From contig RFKQ01000092.1 of the NCBI GenBank assembly GCA_003694635.1, forward strand, positions 1 to 47,926: a DNA stretch of 47,926 nt. Reading direction: 5' to 3'. Origin of the DNA: Planctomycetota bacterium (GTDB lineage Bacteria > Planctomycetota > J132). This document shows positions 7,723 through 16,547 of this stretch, piece after piece (position 1 is the first letter of the stretch; every line of letters begins with the position of its first letter). The notes below the pieces were generated by a model. That model saw nothing but the letters and a program-made list of their open reading frames with translations. It had not been told where the DNA came from and ran no database searches. Both the position numbers and the translations under genes were made by a program.

Positions 7723-9189
7723 ATGTCGCAGAGTAGTTCGGGAGGTGTACTGCTTCTTTACACGGGTGGTAGTACCACTTGTTGGGGGGATGATCGTTAT
7801 GATCCGAATAGTCCGCTTGTATCGGCGCCTTGGTCTGTTTTTGAGCGTGAGGTACATTGTTTGAAGGTGATGCGGGAGAAGTTTCCGATTGATTGTTATG
7901 CGTTTTCCCAGCCGTTGGATTCGACGGACATTCAGCCGGGGCATTGGGTGGAGATGGTGGAGGTAATTGAGCGGCATTATGATCGCTATGAAGGTTTTGT
8001 GATTTTGCATGGTACGGACACGATGGCGTTTACGGCGGCAGCGCTTTCGTTTATGTTGGAGAATTTGGGCAAGCCGGTGGTATTGACGGGTTCGCAGTTG
8101 CCGATATTGGGCAATCCTCGCAACGATGGGGAGCAGAATTTGATCACGGCGCTGTTGATAGCCAATCCATCTTATTCGGGTTTGCCGGTTATTCCGGAGG
8201 TTTGTATTTACTTTGGGGGGAAGTTATTGCGTGGCAATCGGGCGCGGAAGTTGAGCAGTAAGAATTTTGATGCTTTTCATTCGCCCAATTATCCGTTGTT
8301 AGGGACGGCGGGGGATAGGATTCGGATTGAGGAGAGTCTTTTGTGTTGTTCGGAGGGTTTGGATTTTCGGACGAAGAGGTCTCTTTGCACAGATGTGATT
8401 AGCCTTCAGATTTTTCCTGGTATTCAGAACAGTGATTTGATGGAGCGGTTGCTTCATTTACCTCGTTTACGGGGGATTGTTTTGAACACGTATGGGGCGG
8501 GGAATGCTCCGACGGATGTATCGTTTTTGCAGGCGATAGAGCGTGCTCGGGAGAAGGGAGTGATTTTGCTCAATGTTTCTCAGTGTATAGAGGGGATGGT
8601 GGAGTTGGGGGTATATGAGACGAGTGTGAGTTTATTGGAGCGTGGGGTATTGAGTGGTTTTGATATTACTCCGGAGGCGGCGTTATGCAAGTTGATGGTG
8701 TTATTGGGGGAGGAGGATTTGAGCACGGAGGAGGTAGCGGGGTTAGTGCAGAGGAATTTGGCGGGGGAGCAGAGTTATAGTCTTTACAGTGTTGTTTATG
8801 ATTTGGGGTTAGTGTCTTTGGGTGGGGAGGAGAATCGTTATCGTTTTCCTGGTCGGGAGTTGGGGGGGCATTTTCGTTCTTCGGAGGTGGAGAGGGTGGT
8901 ATTGCGTTTGAGGGGTGGGGTGGTAGAGGCGGCGGAGTCGCCGTTAGAGGTTCGGATATTTTTTAATTTATCTCGGGAGGATCCGTTGGACGAGGCTCGG
9001 TCTAGTTTTTTGGGTAGGTTTTATCGTCAGGTTTCGTCTGTTCCGCGGACGTTATCGTTTGATTTAACTTCGGCTCTTCGGGGAAGGGTCTTTTCAGGTG
9101 TACGTTTATCGTTTACTGTGGCGATATCTTCTGGTGGTGGGAGGTTAAGTTGGAGGCAGGCGGAGTTATCGGTTTATGTTCGTGAGTAA
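7723..9189 (+). CDS. Asparaginase-family amidohydrolase with C-terminal extension
   Basis: Probable L-asparaginase (Asn to Asp plus ammonia), bacterial AnsA/AnsB superfamily. The first ~330 residues hold the fold, with LLLYTGGST at residues 10-18 in place of the usual TGGT(I), and FVILHGTDTMAFTAAALSFM containing the second catalytic Thr-Asp (T98, D99), followed by KPVVLTGSQLPI and GNPRNDGEQN. The position of the first nucleophilic Thr (TGGT) is Ser17. The last ~120 residues are strand-rich and not part of a standard asparaginase, making the protein 488 residues against 330-350 normally. No signal peptide is seen, so it is likely cytoplasmic. A GatD-type tRNA amidotransferase subunit was considered; no GatE is present and glnS is encoded in this window. 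Confidence 0.8.
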   Translation: MSQSSSGGVLLLYTGGSTTCWGDDRYDPNSPLVSAPWSVFEREVHCLKVMREKFPIDCYAFSQPLDSTDIQPGHWVEMVEVIERHYDRYEGFVILHGTDTMAFTAAALSFMLENLGKPVVLTGSQLPILGNPRNDGEQNLITALLIANPSYSGLPVIPEVCIYFGGKLLRGNRARKLSSKNFDAFHSPNYPLLGTAGDRIRIEESLLCCSEGLDFRTKRSLCTDVISLQIFPGIQNSDLMERLLHLPRLRGIVLNTYGAGNAPTDVSFLQAIERAREKGVILLNVSQCIEGMVELGVYETSVSLLERGVLSGFDITPEAALCKLMVLLGEEDLSTEEVAGLVQRNLAGEQSYSLYSVVYDLGLVSLGGEENRYRFPGRELGGHFRSSEVERVVLRLRGGVVEAAESPLEVRIFFNLSREDPLDEARSSFLGRFYRQVSSVPRTLSFDLTSALRGRVFSGVRLSFTVAISSGGGRLSWRQAELSVYVRE

Positions 9190-9201
9190 GGAGTGTTTAG
9201 A

Positions 9202-9618
9202 ATGTCTGAGGTTTTGGAGCGTTCGGGCGGGGTAGTTCTTTTTCGGCGTGAGGGGGGTGAGGTTTGTTTTTTGCTTTTAAAGAGTCGAGCGCATGGGGAG
9301 TGGGGTTTTCCCAAGGGTCATTTGGAGGTAGGGGAGGATTTCCGAGCGGCGGCGTTGCGGGAGTTGCGGGAGGAGACGGGGATAGAGGGAGTCCGATTTT
9401 TAGGGCCTTTGGGGGAGCTTTCGTATCCTGTTGGGGGGCGGCAGAAGAGGGTGGTTTACTATTTAGCGGAGGTATTGGATGGTGGGGAGGTGGTTCTTTC
9501 TTCCGAGCATACGGCGTATTGTTGGGCATCTGGGGAGGAGGTGTTGCGGTTGGTACCTCACGAGAATTTACGGGTGCTTTTCCAACGTTTATGGAGGGAG
9601 TTAGAGGCGGGGGCTTAG
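9202..9618 (+). CDS. Nudix hydrolase, diadenosine-tetraphosphatase type
   Basis: A 138-residue single-domain Nudix enzyme. The Nudix box is complete: G-HLEVG-E-DFRAAAL-REL-REE-TG-I, matching GX5EX7REUXEEXGU, so metal-dependent pyrophosphohydrolase activity is expected. The N-terminal SGGVVLFRREGGEVCFLLLKS and WGFPKGHLE, and a short C-terminus, resemble asymmetric bis(5'-nucleosyl)-tetraphosphatases. Substrate assignment is by resemblance only. The ATG has AAGGAG 8 bases upstream; a GTG three codons earlier was rejected. The gene is 12 bases after the asparaginase gene, and its 3' end overlaps the convergent pseudouridine synthase gene by 4 bases. Confidence 0.9.
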   Translation: MSEVLERSGGVVLFRREGGEVCFLLLKSRAHGEWGFPKGHLEVGEDFRAAALRELREETGIEGVRFLGPLGELSYPVGGRQKRVVYYLAEVLDGGEVVLSSEHTAYCWASGEEVLRLVPHENLRVLFQRLWRELEAGA

Positions 9619-10568
9619 GATTTTTTGGTGAGTCGGAGGGTGTAGAGGGTGTTTTGGAGGTCGTTTGGTAGTGGTGCGGTGAAGAGGAAGTTTTTCCCTT
9701 GCCACTGGAATTGGATGCGGTGGGCGTGTAGGGCTAGTCGAGAGAGGAGGGTTTGTTTTTTCCAGCTAAAGGTCTTTCGCCGTCCGTAGAGGGGGTCGCA
9801 GAGGATAGGGAAGCCGAGGTGTTGGAGGTGCACTCGGATTTGGTGGGTTCGGCCGGTATGAGGGTGGACTTGGAGGAGGGAGAGTTTTGGGGTGATGTGG
9901 GGGAAGGTTTCGAGGGTTTGGTAGTAGGTGAGGGAGGGTTTTCCTTTTTGGTCGTAGCGGATGGTCATTTTTTGGTGATTTCGTGGATTTCTTCCGATGG
10001 GGTCAGAGATTTTACCGGTTGGGGGGGAGGGGATACCTTCGCAGAGGGCGAGATATTCTTTGAGGATTTGTCGTTGTTGGAAGAGTTGGGAGAGGGCTTG
10101 ATGAGCGGAGGGTGTTTTGGCGGCGAGGATGACGCCGGAGGTATCTTTATCTAATCGGTGCACGATTCCCCATTTGTTGGGGTCATCGGTGGGTGCGAGG
10201 TTTGGGGTGTACCCTAGGAGGGCGTTGACGAGGGTACCGTGGTGGTTTCCGTGGCCTGGGTGGACGACCATGCCTGGGGGTTTGTGGATAGCGAGGAGAT
10301 GTTGGTCTTCGTAGAGGATATTGAGGGGGATATTTTCGGGAGAGGGTGGCGTTGATTGATTGGGTGAGGTGTTGGGGAGTTGGAGTTGTAGGGTTTCACC
10401 TGGTTTGAGTTTATAGCTAGGTTTGATGATTTTATTTTGGACGGTAGCGTGGCCGTTTTTGATGAGTTTTGCGAGGTAAGAGCGGGAGAGGTGGGGGAGT
10501 TGTTGGGCGAGGAAGGTATCGGCCCGTTGGGTTTGGGTACTGATAAAGGAGAGTTTTTTTTTATCCAT
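9615..10568 (-). CDS. rluD: RluA/RluD-family 23S rRNA pseudouridine synthase
   Basis: Converts specific uridines of 23S rRNA to pseudouridine. An N-terminal S4 RNA-binding domain (RADTFLAQQLPHLSRSYLAKLI, then GHATVQNKIIKPSYKLKPGE) occupies about residues 10-75. The catalytic domain shows LNILYEDQHLLAIHKPPGMVVHPG, the active-site motif GIVHRLDKDTSGVILAAKT with the catalytic Asp, and HPHTGRTHQIRVHLQHLGFPILCDPLYG. About 317 residues, normal for RluD. An in-frame TTG 14 codons upstream is possible, but the ATG is preferred although its Shine-Dalgarno is weak. The S4 domain favours RluD or RluC over RluA. The gene lies at the end of the first G/T-rich plus-strand segment and is itself C/A-rich on its coding strand. 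Confidence 0.9.
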   Translation of the reverse strand: MDKKKLSFISTQTQRADTFLAQQLPHLSRSYLAKLIKNGHATVQNKIIKPSYKLKPGETLQLQLPNTSPNQSTPPSPENIPLNILYEDQHLLAIHKPPGMVVHPGHGNHHGTLVNALLGYTPNLAPTDDPNKWGIVHRLDKDTSGVILAAKTPSAHQALSQLFQQRQILKEYLALCEGIPSPPTGKISDPIGRNPRNHQKMTIRYDQKGKPSLTYYQTLETFPHITPKLSLLQVHPHTGRTHQIRVHLQHLGFPILCDPLYGRRKTFSWKKQTLLSRLALHAHRIQFQWQGKNFLFTAPLPNDLQNTLYTLRLTKKS

Positions 10569-10642
10569 GGGATTTTGGGGTTTTGGAGAAGTAGGAAATT
10601 TTATTTCCAACTGGAGTCTTGGGGCAGTTCTTGTGCACCCCT

Positions 10643-11290
10643 CTACTTTTCCACCAACAAATAAGTCTGCGCGGAAAGAAAAGGACGAGTAGGGAAAATC
10701 TTAACTATCCTAAGATTTGCGCCCTCCAGATCCTCGCGCATCCGGTGCAAAGATATTGGCACTCTATCGCGCAAATCCGCACAGCCAAAACAGCGCCTCA
10801 AAAAAAAACGAAATCCAGAAAAGGAAAAAGACCAAAAAAAAGAAAAAATCACATACCTCTGGCTAACCCTTGCCAACTCCAAAAGCGCCCTTCTTCTCGT
10901 GGATGCTTGAGTAAAATGGTGAAAAAGCCTGTTGCAAACAATTAACGGAAAGCTTTCGGAAGGATAACTCAAAGAAAAGATATCCTCCACTTCCCAGCGA
11001 ATCAGAGAAGAAGAAGTAGACACTCTTTTTGCCATTTCAATCATAGCAGGCGAATAGTCCGCCGCAATAACCCGATAGCCCAGATCGGCCAGAAAATAAC
11101 TGATCCGGCCCGTCCCGCAGGGTATATCCAGAATCGCAGCTCCCGGCAGGAGCGAAATGTATTCCATCGCCCTTTGGATACATCTCTTCTCCCTACGATC
11201 TCTAGCTGAGCCAACCAACTTTTGGCTGTATTGCTTCGCCGCCTGGGGTGAGAAAAAGCGATCCTTGCAGAGCTCTTCATCTAAACTCAT
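10643..11290 (-). CDS. Class I SAM-dependent methyltransferase
   Basis: A 215-residue methyltransferase of the UbiE/Methyltransf_11 kind. Motif I is AILDIPCGTGRISYFLADLG, motif II acidic end is VIAADYSPAMIEMAKRV, and motif post-I/III follow in WEVEDIFSLSYPSESFPLIVCNRLFHHF. The C-terminal half (VIFSFFWSFSFSGFRFFLR and onward) carries a hydrophobic stretch and no substrate signature that I recognise. The substrate is unknown; similar proteins act on quinones, lipids, sugars or small molecules. It is the first gene after the composition switch and may form a minus-strand unit with the secreted-protein gene 17 bases upstream of it. Confidence 0.8.
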   Translation of the reverse strand: MSLDEELCKDRFFSPQAAKQYSQKLVGSARDRREKRCIQRAMEYISLLPGAAILDIPCGTGRISYFLADLGYRVIAADYSPAMIEMAKRVSTSSSLIRWEVEDIFSLSYPSESFPLIVCNRLFHHFTQASTRRRALLELARVSQRYVIFSFFWSFSFSGFRFFLRRCFGCADLRDRVPISLHRMREDLEGANLRIVKIFPTRPFLSAQTYLLVEK

Positions 11291-11307
11291 TCCACTGTAC
11301 CTACCAA

Positions 11308-12003
11308 CTATTTTTTCCAGCTCAACTCAAACCTCAATCGCATATCCCCTTGGGAAGTAGGAGAAAAACCAAATTTTTGGACAAAAAACCGCGGGAAATA
11401 TTTTTTGAGCTGAAAAGGAGTACGCTGCAAAAGGGGGAGAAAAGGAATGGGAATTTGCTTCTGAATCCGAGAGAGCTTGAATCTGAGAAATTGAAGAGGA
11501 TTGATATTGGGGCGAGCTACACCGTGCTCCAAAACCAAACAAAGTGAAAACGGCCCTTGTATAAGGTTTTTTTTGCTATCCCAAACCAGATACGCCCTCC
11601 CCGAAGCCCACACCGTCGCCACATCCTTAAAACCATCGTCCACAAAACCCGCCTTGGTTTTAAATCCACGCCAGCGGATCTTCCACGTGCGCCGATCGGC
11701 GCGGATATGTATGAGCGCACTCCATTTCAACTGATTGGATTCAATATTTAGAGTAAGTCTTTCTAAAATAGGACGAAGATTGTGGTACTTAAAACGCAAA
11801 ATTTGGAAATCTCGAAAGGCTTTCTTTTTTTGAAGCTCTTGGCGCAGTAGAGAAAATAAACGATTTTCCAACTCCTTTTTGCCTATCGTTGCCTGACCAT
11901 AAATCAAAAAACCTCCTTTCGTCCTCTTATATAAAAGATAATCCAACGTGGAGGCCTGAACAGTCCCCCAGAGAAAAAGAAAACAAAATACGCCAACTCT
12001 CAT
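11308..12003 (-). CDS. Secreted protein of unknown function
   Basis: I do not recognise this 231-residue protein. It begins with a clear signal peptide (MRVGVFCFLFLWGTVQAS, likely cleaved after A-S), so it is exported. The mature part is basic, mixed alpha/beta, and contains the stretch WKIRWRGFKTKAGFVDDGFKD. I chose the ATG that has GGAG about 6 bases upstream, immediately giving the signal peptide; an in-frame start 10 codons earlier would lengthen the N-terminus without a better ribosome site. The next upstream gene encodes another exported protein of similar size and charge; I see a loosely similar R-G...G-(K/R)-(A/Y)-YLV(W/F) pattern in both, which may mean distant relationship. Confidence 0.6.
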   Translation of the reverse strand: MRVGVFCFLFLWGTVQASTLDYLLYKRTKGGFLIYGQATIGKKELENRLFSLLRQELQKKKAFRDFQILRFKYHNLRPILERLTLNIESNQLKWSALIHIRADRRTWKIRWRGFKTKAGFVDDGFKDVATVWASGRAYLVWDSKKNLIQGPFSLCLVLEHGVARPNINPLQFLRFKLSRIQKQIPIPFLPLLQRTPFQLKKYFPRFFVQKFGFSPTSQGDMRLRFELSWKK

Positions 12004-12123
12004 CTTTGCTCTCCTTAAAAACAGGTTCTTCAAATACCTCTAGGAGTGTACGGAACGAAAACCAACCACAACACTTCTATCCTACCAATTTATTCGCCAG
12101 ATAGAGAGTTAGATGACAAAAAA

Positions 12124-12915
12124 TTATTTCTTTCTCTTTTCGATTTTTAGAGGTAAAATTATCAGAATTCCTCTCTTCAGCCCATAAAGCTCGGAATGAG
12201 ACCACTCAATAGCAGAAGAAATTTGATAAAATGATGTGGAGTTTTTTACAATGGGTTGAATAGAAACATCTAAGGGATTTTTCTCCAACATCCAAGCTAA
12301 CAAGACCTTAGAAGCCTGATAAATCGTTTTCATTCGTTTGATATTTGTAAGCTGGAAGTATTTATCTCGATAGCTAAAAAAAGAAATGTGTAGCTTGTCC
12401 AGCTCTCGCTCGGATTCAGAGGTAAAGACCAGATATTTCCCCTGCATTGTCATAAGATATTTTTCCCGAACACCACGGACCTTCATATACGGCTTATCCT
12501 TAAAGGAAATCAATATCTCGCCGCTGACTATAAATCGAATTTTGGTAGGGTCCTTCTTTAAGGGCTCAATATGGAGGCGAATTCCCTGGAAATTCTTTTG
12601 CTTTTTGGGTAAAAAATAAACAGTCAAATAAAAAACGGACAGAGGAAGTTGAATGAGGTCCTTAAATTTTTGCTGAATGAGAGTATAGGAAATAAAAATG
12701 CTCAAACACGGACGTAAAGAGGAATTTTGGAAAACCTTTCTCTTTTGATAAAATGCACTCCACATATCCTGATCGGTGATCCTCATTTTGGAGATTAGCT
12801 CTTGCACAAAAGGGGGAATGCTGGATGGCTTTTGCTTTTTGGGGGAAGGGTTTTGAGCAAAAAGTAATTGGATATAGAAGAAAAAACAAACTATAAAGCC
12901 AATTTTGATTTTCAT
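12124..12915 (-). CDS. Secreted protein of unknown function
   Basis: A 263-residue exported protein that I cannot assign. The N-terminus KIKIGFIVCFFFYIQLLFAQ is a signal peptide, probably cut after FA, followed by a Pro/Lys/Ser linker. The mature region is basic and rich in Ile, Phe and Tyr and includes MKVRGVREKYLMTMQGKYLV, which looks like paired beta strands. The chosen ATG has GGAG 8 bases upstream; a longer reading starting 20 codons earlier lacks that. The coding sequence is more AT-rich than the housekeeping genes. It is followed by a 120-base gap without any feature that I can name, then by the second exported-protein gene, and may be co-transcribed with it. Confidence 0.6.
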   Translation of the reverse strand: MKIKIGFIVCFFFYIQLLFAQNPSPKKQKPSSIPPFVQELISKMRITDQDMWSAFYQKRKVFQNSSLRPCLSIFISYTLIQQKFKDLIQLPLSVFYLTVYFLPKKQKNFQGIRLHIEPLKKDPTKIRFIVSGEILISFKDKPYMKVRGVREKYLMTMQGKYLVFTSESERELDKLHISFFSYRDKYFQLTNIKRMKTIYQASKVLLAWMLEKNPLDVSIQPIVKNSTSFYQISSAIEWSHSELYGLKRGILIILPLKIEKRKK

Positions 12916-13087
12916 TTTCCACTCCTCAAAACACCGAAATTGTAGAATCCTTCTTAAAAATTTTAACACTTGCAAAAAAATGGCAATCCTTTCGTCTACT
13001 TAAAAAAGTTCACAAAGCATGAATTCCATTTCCACATTTCTTCTTAGCTTGGTCTTGCTAGCCATCTAACGAGAAAGGGAAAGTCCC

Positions 13088-14350
13088 ATGAGAGAAAAAA
13101 CTTCTCATTCCAAATCTGAAGTTTACAAAGAATACTTAAGCCTGACCACGGGGAAGTGGAATTTTTGGGAATTCGCCTTTGTGGATACCCTCCAAGAAAT
13201 CCAAAATCAAACACCTGATCAAGCTCAAAAAGCCCTAGAAGCTCTCTGCTATGATCTACAGCAGCTCAGCCGCAACTCCTTTCGCAAAATGCTTCAGAAT
13301 GTAAAACTATTCGCCAACAATGAAAATGACCTAGAAGAAAGTTCCTTGGCCAATGACCGCAAAGTTCTGGAAACCTTTGATCAAAAGATCACCTCCCTAC
13401 TCTCCAGCTACTCTTCCTCTTTGCAACCTCTACATTCCCAGAATATGGGTAAAGCCACTCTCACCTTAAATCTAGAAAAAATGCAAAATAATATTTTGAA
13501 TGACTTAAAAAACGCTTTTACCGAAAGCCTCTTCCAGCTAGGAATACAGGATAAAAACATCCAAGAACGCTGCTATGAATACTTTCTTGCCAAAGGCGGA
13601 ATCGCTTTCAGAAACAAAACTCTGGAAAAAATCTTAAATCGAAATACCGAAATCTTTCAAAAAATTTTCTACTATATTTTCTTGAAAATCGCCGCTATCC
13701 CTCAAGAGGGATGGCAAGATATTTACGAAGAGTTTTATCAAGAATTTTACACCTACTTTCTAAAACATAGAAAAAAGATATTCCGGAATTTTAACCCAAA
13801 TACCTCTTCTTTTTCCACCTATTTAAATGGAATCTTCCGAAACGTTTCCCGAGATTATATCAAAAATACCCTAAAAAACAAAACGTCCAGCCTGTCTTTA
13901 GAAACTCTTCTATCCACCTATATCAACTCCTCCCATACAGCGCATGTAAACACCATCTCCAACGATCTAGAAAATGATGAGAAAAAAATAATATCCCAAG
14001 ATATTCTGAGAAAATTTCAAAAATCCTACCAAAACTACTGCAAAGAAAAAAAACTAGACAAATACTACGATATCCTTTTTAAATATTGGCTCCCGTTTGC
14101 CCTCAAATCCCTTTCCACAAAAAAGGTTAAGAGCGAAATTATCGATGAAATCGCTACCTATTTAAACTTAAAACCCAACTGTAAAAAAGACCGCAATACT
14201 GCTTCTCAAAACCTGAAGCGGGCCAAGAAACACGCCAAAAATTATCTAAAACAGTACGCGATCACCCAACTCCTTGATACAGAGGAAAAAGCGTATTTGG
14301 AAGAAATTCTAAATTTTGGAGAAAAAGTAGACGAATCAAAGCGGAAATGA
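13088..14350 (+). CDS. Divergent sigma-70-like protein (possible alternative sigma factor)
   Basis: A 420-residue protein with an all-helical N-terminal ~200 residues that I cannot assign. Residues about 215-260 read WQDIYEEFYQEFYTYFLKHR, then FNPNTSSFSTYLNGIFRNVSRDYIKN, which parallels sigma region 2 (D-x-x-Q-E-x-F ... F-D-P-x-x-G-S-F-x-x-W-L-x-x-I-x-R-N-x-x-x-D). Near the C-terminus (about 365-395), CKKDRNTASQNLKRAKKHAKNYLKQ resembles the region 4 recognition helix and its T-x-x-S-x-L-x-R-A-(R/K) pattern. This suggests a highly diverged ECF-like sigma factor with a long N-terminal domain. A Ser/Thr kinase gene follows 50 bases later. The gene is noticeably more AT-rich than its neighbours. 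The sigma assignment is inference from pattern only. Confidence 0.45.
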   Translation: MREKTSHSKSEVYKEYLSLTTGKWNFWEFAFVDTLQEIQNQTPDQAQKALEALCYDLQQLSRNSFRKMLQNVKLFANNENDLEESSLANDRKVLETFDQKITSLLSSYSSSLQPLHSQNMGKATLTLNLEKMQNNILNDLKNAFTESLFQLGIQDKNIQERCYEYFLAKGGIAFRNKTLEKILNRNTEIFQKIFYYIFLKIAAIPQEGWQDIYEEFYQEFYTYFLKHRKKIFRNFNPNTSSFSTYLNGIFRNVSRDYIKNTLKNKTSSLSLETLLSTYINSSHTAHVNTISNDLENDEKKIISQDILRKFQKSYQNYCKEKKLDKYYDILFKYWLPFALKSLSTKKVKSEIIDEIATYLNLKPNCKKDRNTASQNLKRAKKHAKNYLKQYAITQLLDTEEKAYLEEILNFGEKVDESKRK

Positions 14351-14400
14351 TAAAATATCGCAAATAAAACCTTGAAAAAGAAAACATTAGAAAAAAGCGC

Positions 14401-16452
14401 ATGATTCCGTCTGACTGCTCCTTTCAACCCTTCTCCTCCCAACTATTCTCCTCCCACTTGCTAGAGATATATAAAAAAGCCGCCCAAAAAGTCGAAATAC
14501 AAACCCATTGGGCCAAAGGCGGAGAAGGAGTCATCGACTTTATCCGAGAAGGGCAACTCCTCCTAGCATTGAAAAAAACCTACTCTCCCCCCCCTTCCCT
14601 CTCTAGCCCCGATTTCTCCTGCCTCTCTCAACACGCCCACATTATCCCCATTTACCACATCAAACAAACCACAGATATGTCTATCATGATAATGCCGTTC
14701 CGCGCTTGGGACCTAGAAGGCCTGCTAAACGCTCTGTATAACCAAACCAAAGCGAAAGATACTCTACCTCCCTACCTGAAAAAACTCTCCCCCACCCAAT
14801 CCTATCCTATCCACCTAAGCGATGTGAAACAAATTGCCTCTGAACGAGAGACAATCTTAAAAGAAGCCCAACAAAACCCTCTCTGGTTATTTCAACGCTA
14901 TAGTGAACTGGTGGAAGCGGTCCATTACCTGCATCAAAAAGGATATGTACACCTCGACATTAAGCCTGGCAACGTCTTGCTCAGCTCCTCCTCAGCCTTC
15001 CTAACAGACTTTGGGCTTACAAAAACCGTAGGAACACCTCTCCTTATCCAAGGAAGTAAGCTCTATGCCTCGCCCCAATTGCTCTCACTTTCCAAAACTG
15101 AATTCTCCCTCGATCTCTACGCCCTAGGAATGATCCTACTCAAGATCATCTCCACCTTGCTCCACCAACCCTTTCTTCCCTACCAAGGCATCACCGAAAA
15201 TGAACTTGCTAAAATCTCCAACTACCGCCTCTCAGAATTTCTAGCGTATATCCAAAATAAACCTATCTCCTTCTGGCAAAGAGGCGCGGTGGCAGAGTTT
15301 TTTTCCAAAACCCTTCCCGCAGCCAAACAAACCAGCCAAAAAGCAGAAGAACAACTCCTCCACATTGCTCAATCATGTCTCCAAACCAACTACAACTCAC
15401 AAAAACTCCAAAACGACCTAGAGCTTTTTCTCAATCTCTTAAAAAATCCTACCTCCCCTCTAACCTTAGAAGATCCGCGGCCCCTTCCCGCCTCTATTTT
15501 CCCTCAACTTCCTACTTTTATATTTTTGGCAACCGCTCTAACAATCCCCAAACTATCTAATCTTTTTCTTCACTCAAAGCTGATACAAAAAACTCTTCAA
15601 AAACCTCCAAAGAATTTAACAGCTCAATCCCTTCTTGTAAAACTTAAAAAAGAAATAAAAAAATCCCAAATTTATTGGAAAAAAGGGCATCTTATCCCCA
15701 CCCACATTCCTCCTACCCTGCTTCAGGACTTTCACAACCTTCCCAATCCCTCTCTCTTATTCTCCTCTTTACTGCGGAAACCGCCTCTGCCGCTGAACAC
15801 GAAACAACTCCAAGCCAACTACACGATTTGGCTGCTCGAGCTTTATCGGCAAGTGAGTGCGCAATCTTTATCGGAGAAAAAAATCAACCTCCAGCAAATC
15901 GCTAAATCTGTTCCAAAACTATTGGAGCGCGCGCAAAACAAACACTGTGCCCTCATTCTGGCTAAATTTCTTTTCTTTCCTCTGCCAAACAGATATTCAG
16001 CCTTTGAGCTTATTCAAAAGTGCTCCAAAGCTCTTTGCAAAAAGTGTAAATCTTTTTTTATGCAATATTGGCTTCCCCTTCTGGAAAGAAAACTAGCAAT
16101 TCTCACTCTCTCTACAAAGGGTATCTTACCTAAACTCAAACAACTCAAAAACAACTCACCTACCGACCTCATCACCATCTCCTATAACCGCTACGCTCTC
16201 TATGCCTCCCTCCACCTCCTCCAAAGAAACCCAAAAGCCAAACAAAATATACAAAAGCTCCTCCCCCTCTTACTCCAGTTCGACGATGCCCTTTTTCAAG
16301 CTCCAAAAAGCGAAAAAAAGTCTATTGCAAAAAAAATATTGAGCAATTTTTGGAAAGAAATTCCAGACTCTACAAAAAATACTTTGCAAATCATCCTGAA
16401 AAATAGGATCTGGGATAACCCCCAACTCGCCCACTTCCTCAACCAATCCTAA
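14401..16452 (+). CDS. Ser/Thr protein kinase with long C-terminal region
   Basis: A 683-residue protein whose first ~320 residues form a Hanks-type kinase. I see a glycine-loop relic (WAKGGEGVIDF), the ATP-binding Lys in LLALKK (about 58), the catalytic loop VHLDIKPGNVLL with D186 (HLD replaces HRD), DFG in TDFGLTK (about 202-204), and SKLYASPQLL in place of the APE motif. All residues needed for catalysis seem present, though helix C is very short and its conserved Glu is not obvious. The C-terminal 350 residues are helical, Leu/Lys-rich and unassigned; a hydrophobic stretch near 360-380 might be a membrane segment. No strong Shine-Dalgarno precedes the ATG. The preceding gene encodes a probable sigma factor. 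Confidence 0.8.
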   Translation: MIPSDCSFQPFSSQLFSSHLLEIYKKAAQKVEIQTHWAKGGEGVIDFIREGQLLLALKKTYSPPPSLSSPDFSCLSQHAHIIPIYHIKQTTDMSIMIMPFRAWDLEGLLNALYNQTKAKDTLPPYLKKLSPTQSYPIHLSDVKQIASERETILKEAQQNPLWLFQRYSELVEAVHYLHQKGYVHLDIKPGNVLLSSSSAFLTDFGLTKTVGTPLLIQGSKLYASPQLLSLSKTEFSLDLYALGMILLKIISTLLHQPFLPYQGITENELAKISNYRLSEFLAYIQNKPISFWQRGAVAEFFSKTLPAAKQTSQKAEEQLLHIAQSCLQTNYNSQKLQNDLELFLNLLKNPTSPLTLEDPRPLPASIFPQLPTFIFLATALTIPKLSNLFLHSKLIQKTLQKPPKNLTAQSLLVKLKKEIKKSQIYWKKGHLIPTHIPPTLLQDFHNLPNPSLLFSSLLRKPPLPLNTKQLQANYTIWLLELYRQVSAQSLSEKKINLQQIAKSVPKLLERAQNKHCALILAKFLFFPLPNRYSAFELIQKCSKALCKKCKSFFMQYWLPLLERKLAILTLSTKGILPKLKQLKNNSPTDLITISYNRYALYASLHLLQRNPKAKQNIQKLLPLLLQFDDALFQAPKSEKKSIAKKILSNFWKEIPDSTKNTLQIILKNRIWDNPQLAHFLNQS

Positions 16453-16519
16453 ATCCTCCTCAAAACAAATCGCGGAAAGCTCAAAAATCCACCTCTCATC
16501 CCCATAGGTTTTGCACGGC

Positions 16520-16547
16520 TTGTTTTTTTCTCTATAAGCACTATAAT
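16520..16547 (+). promoter_or_regulatory. Sigma-70-type promoter for the nadC operon
   Basis: TTGTTT and TATAAT separated by 16 bases, in the 148-base gap before nadC, give a start point near 16554 and a leader of about 45 bases. It would drive nadC and the three closely spaced genes after it. Confidence 0.55.

Noticed and set aside
7723-9189. GatD subunit of a glutamyl-tRNA(Gln) amidotransferase
   Set aside because: No GatE gene follows, the organism encodes glnS, and the C-terminal extension does not resemble GatD's.
9264-9671. Gly-rich overlapping ORF across the Nudix gene
   Set aside because: Skewed G-rich DNA gives open alternative frames; the Nudix box lies in the other frame.
12960-13087. 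Sigma-54 promoter before the sigma-like gene
   Set aside because: A TGGCA occurs, but the matching TTGC element at the correct spacing is absent.
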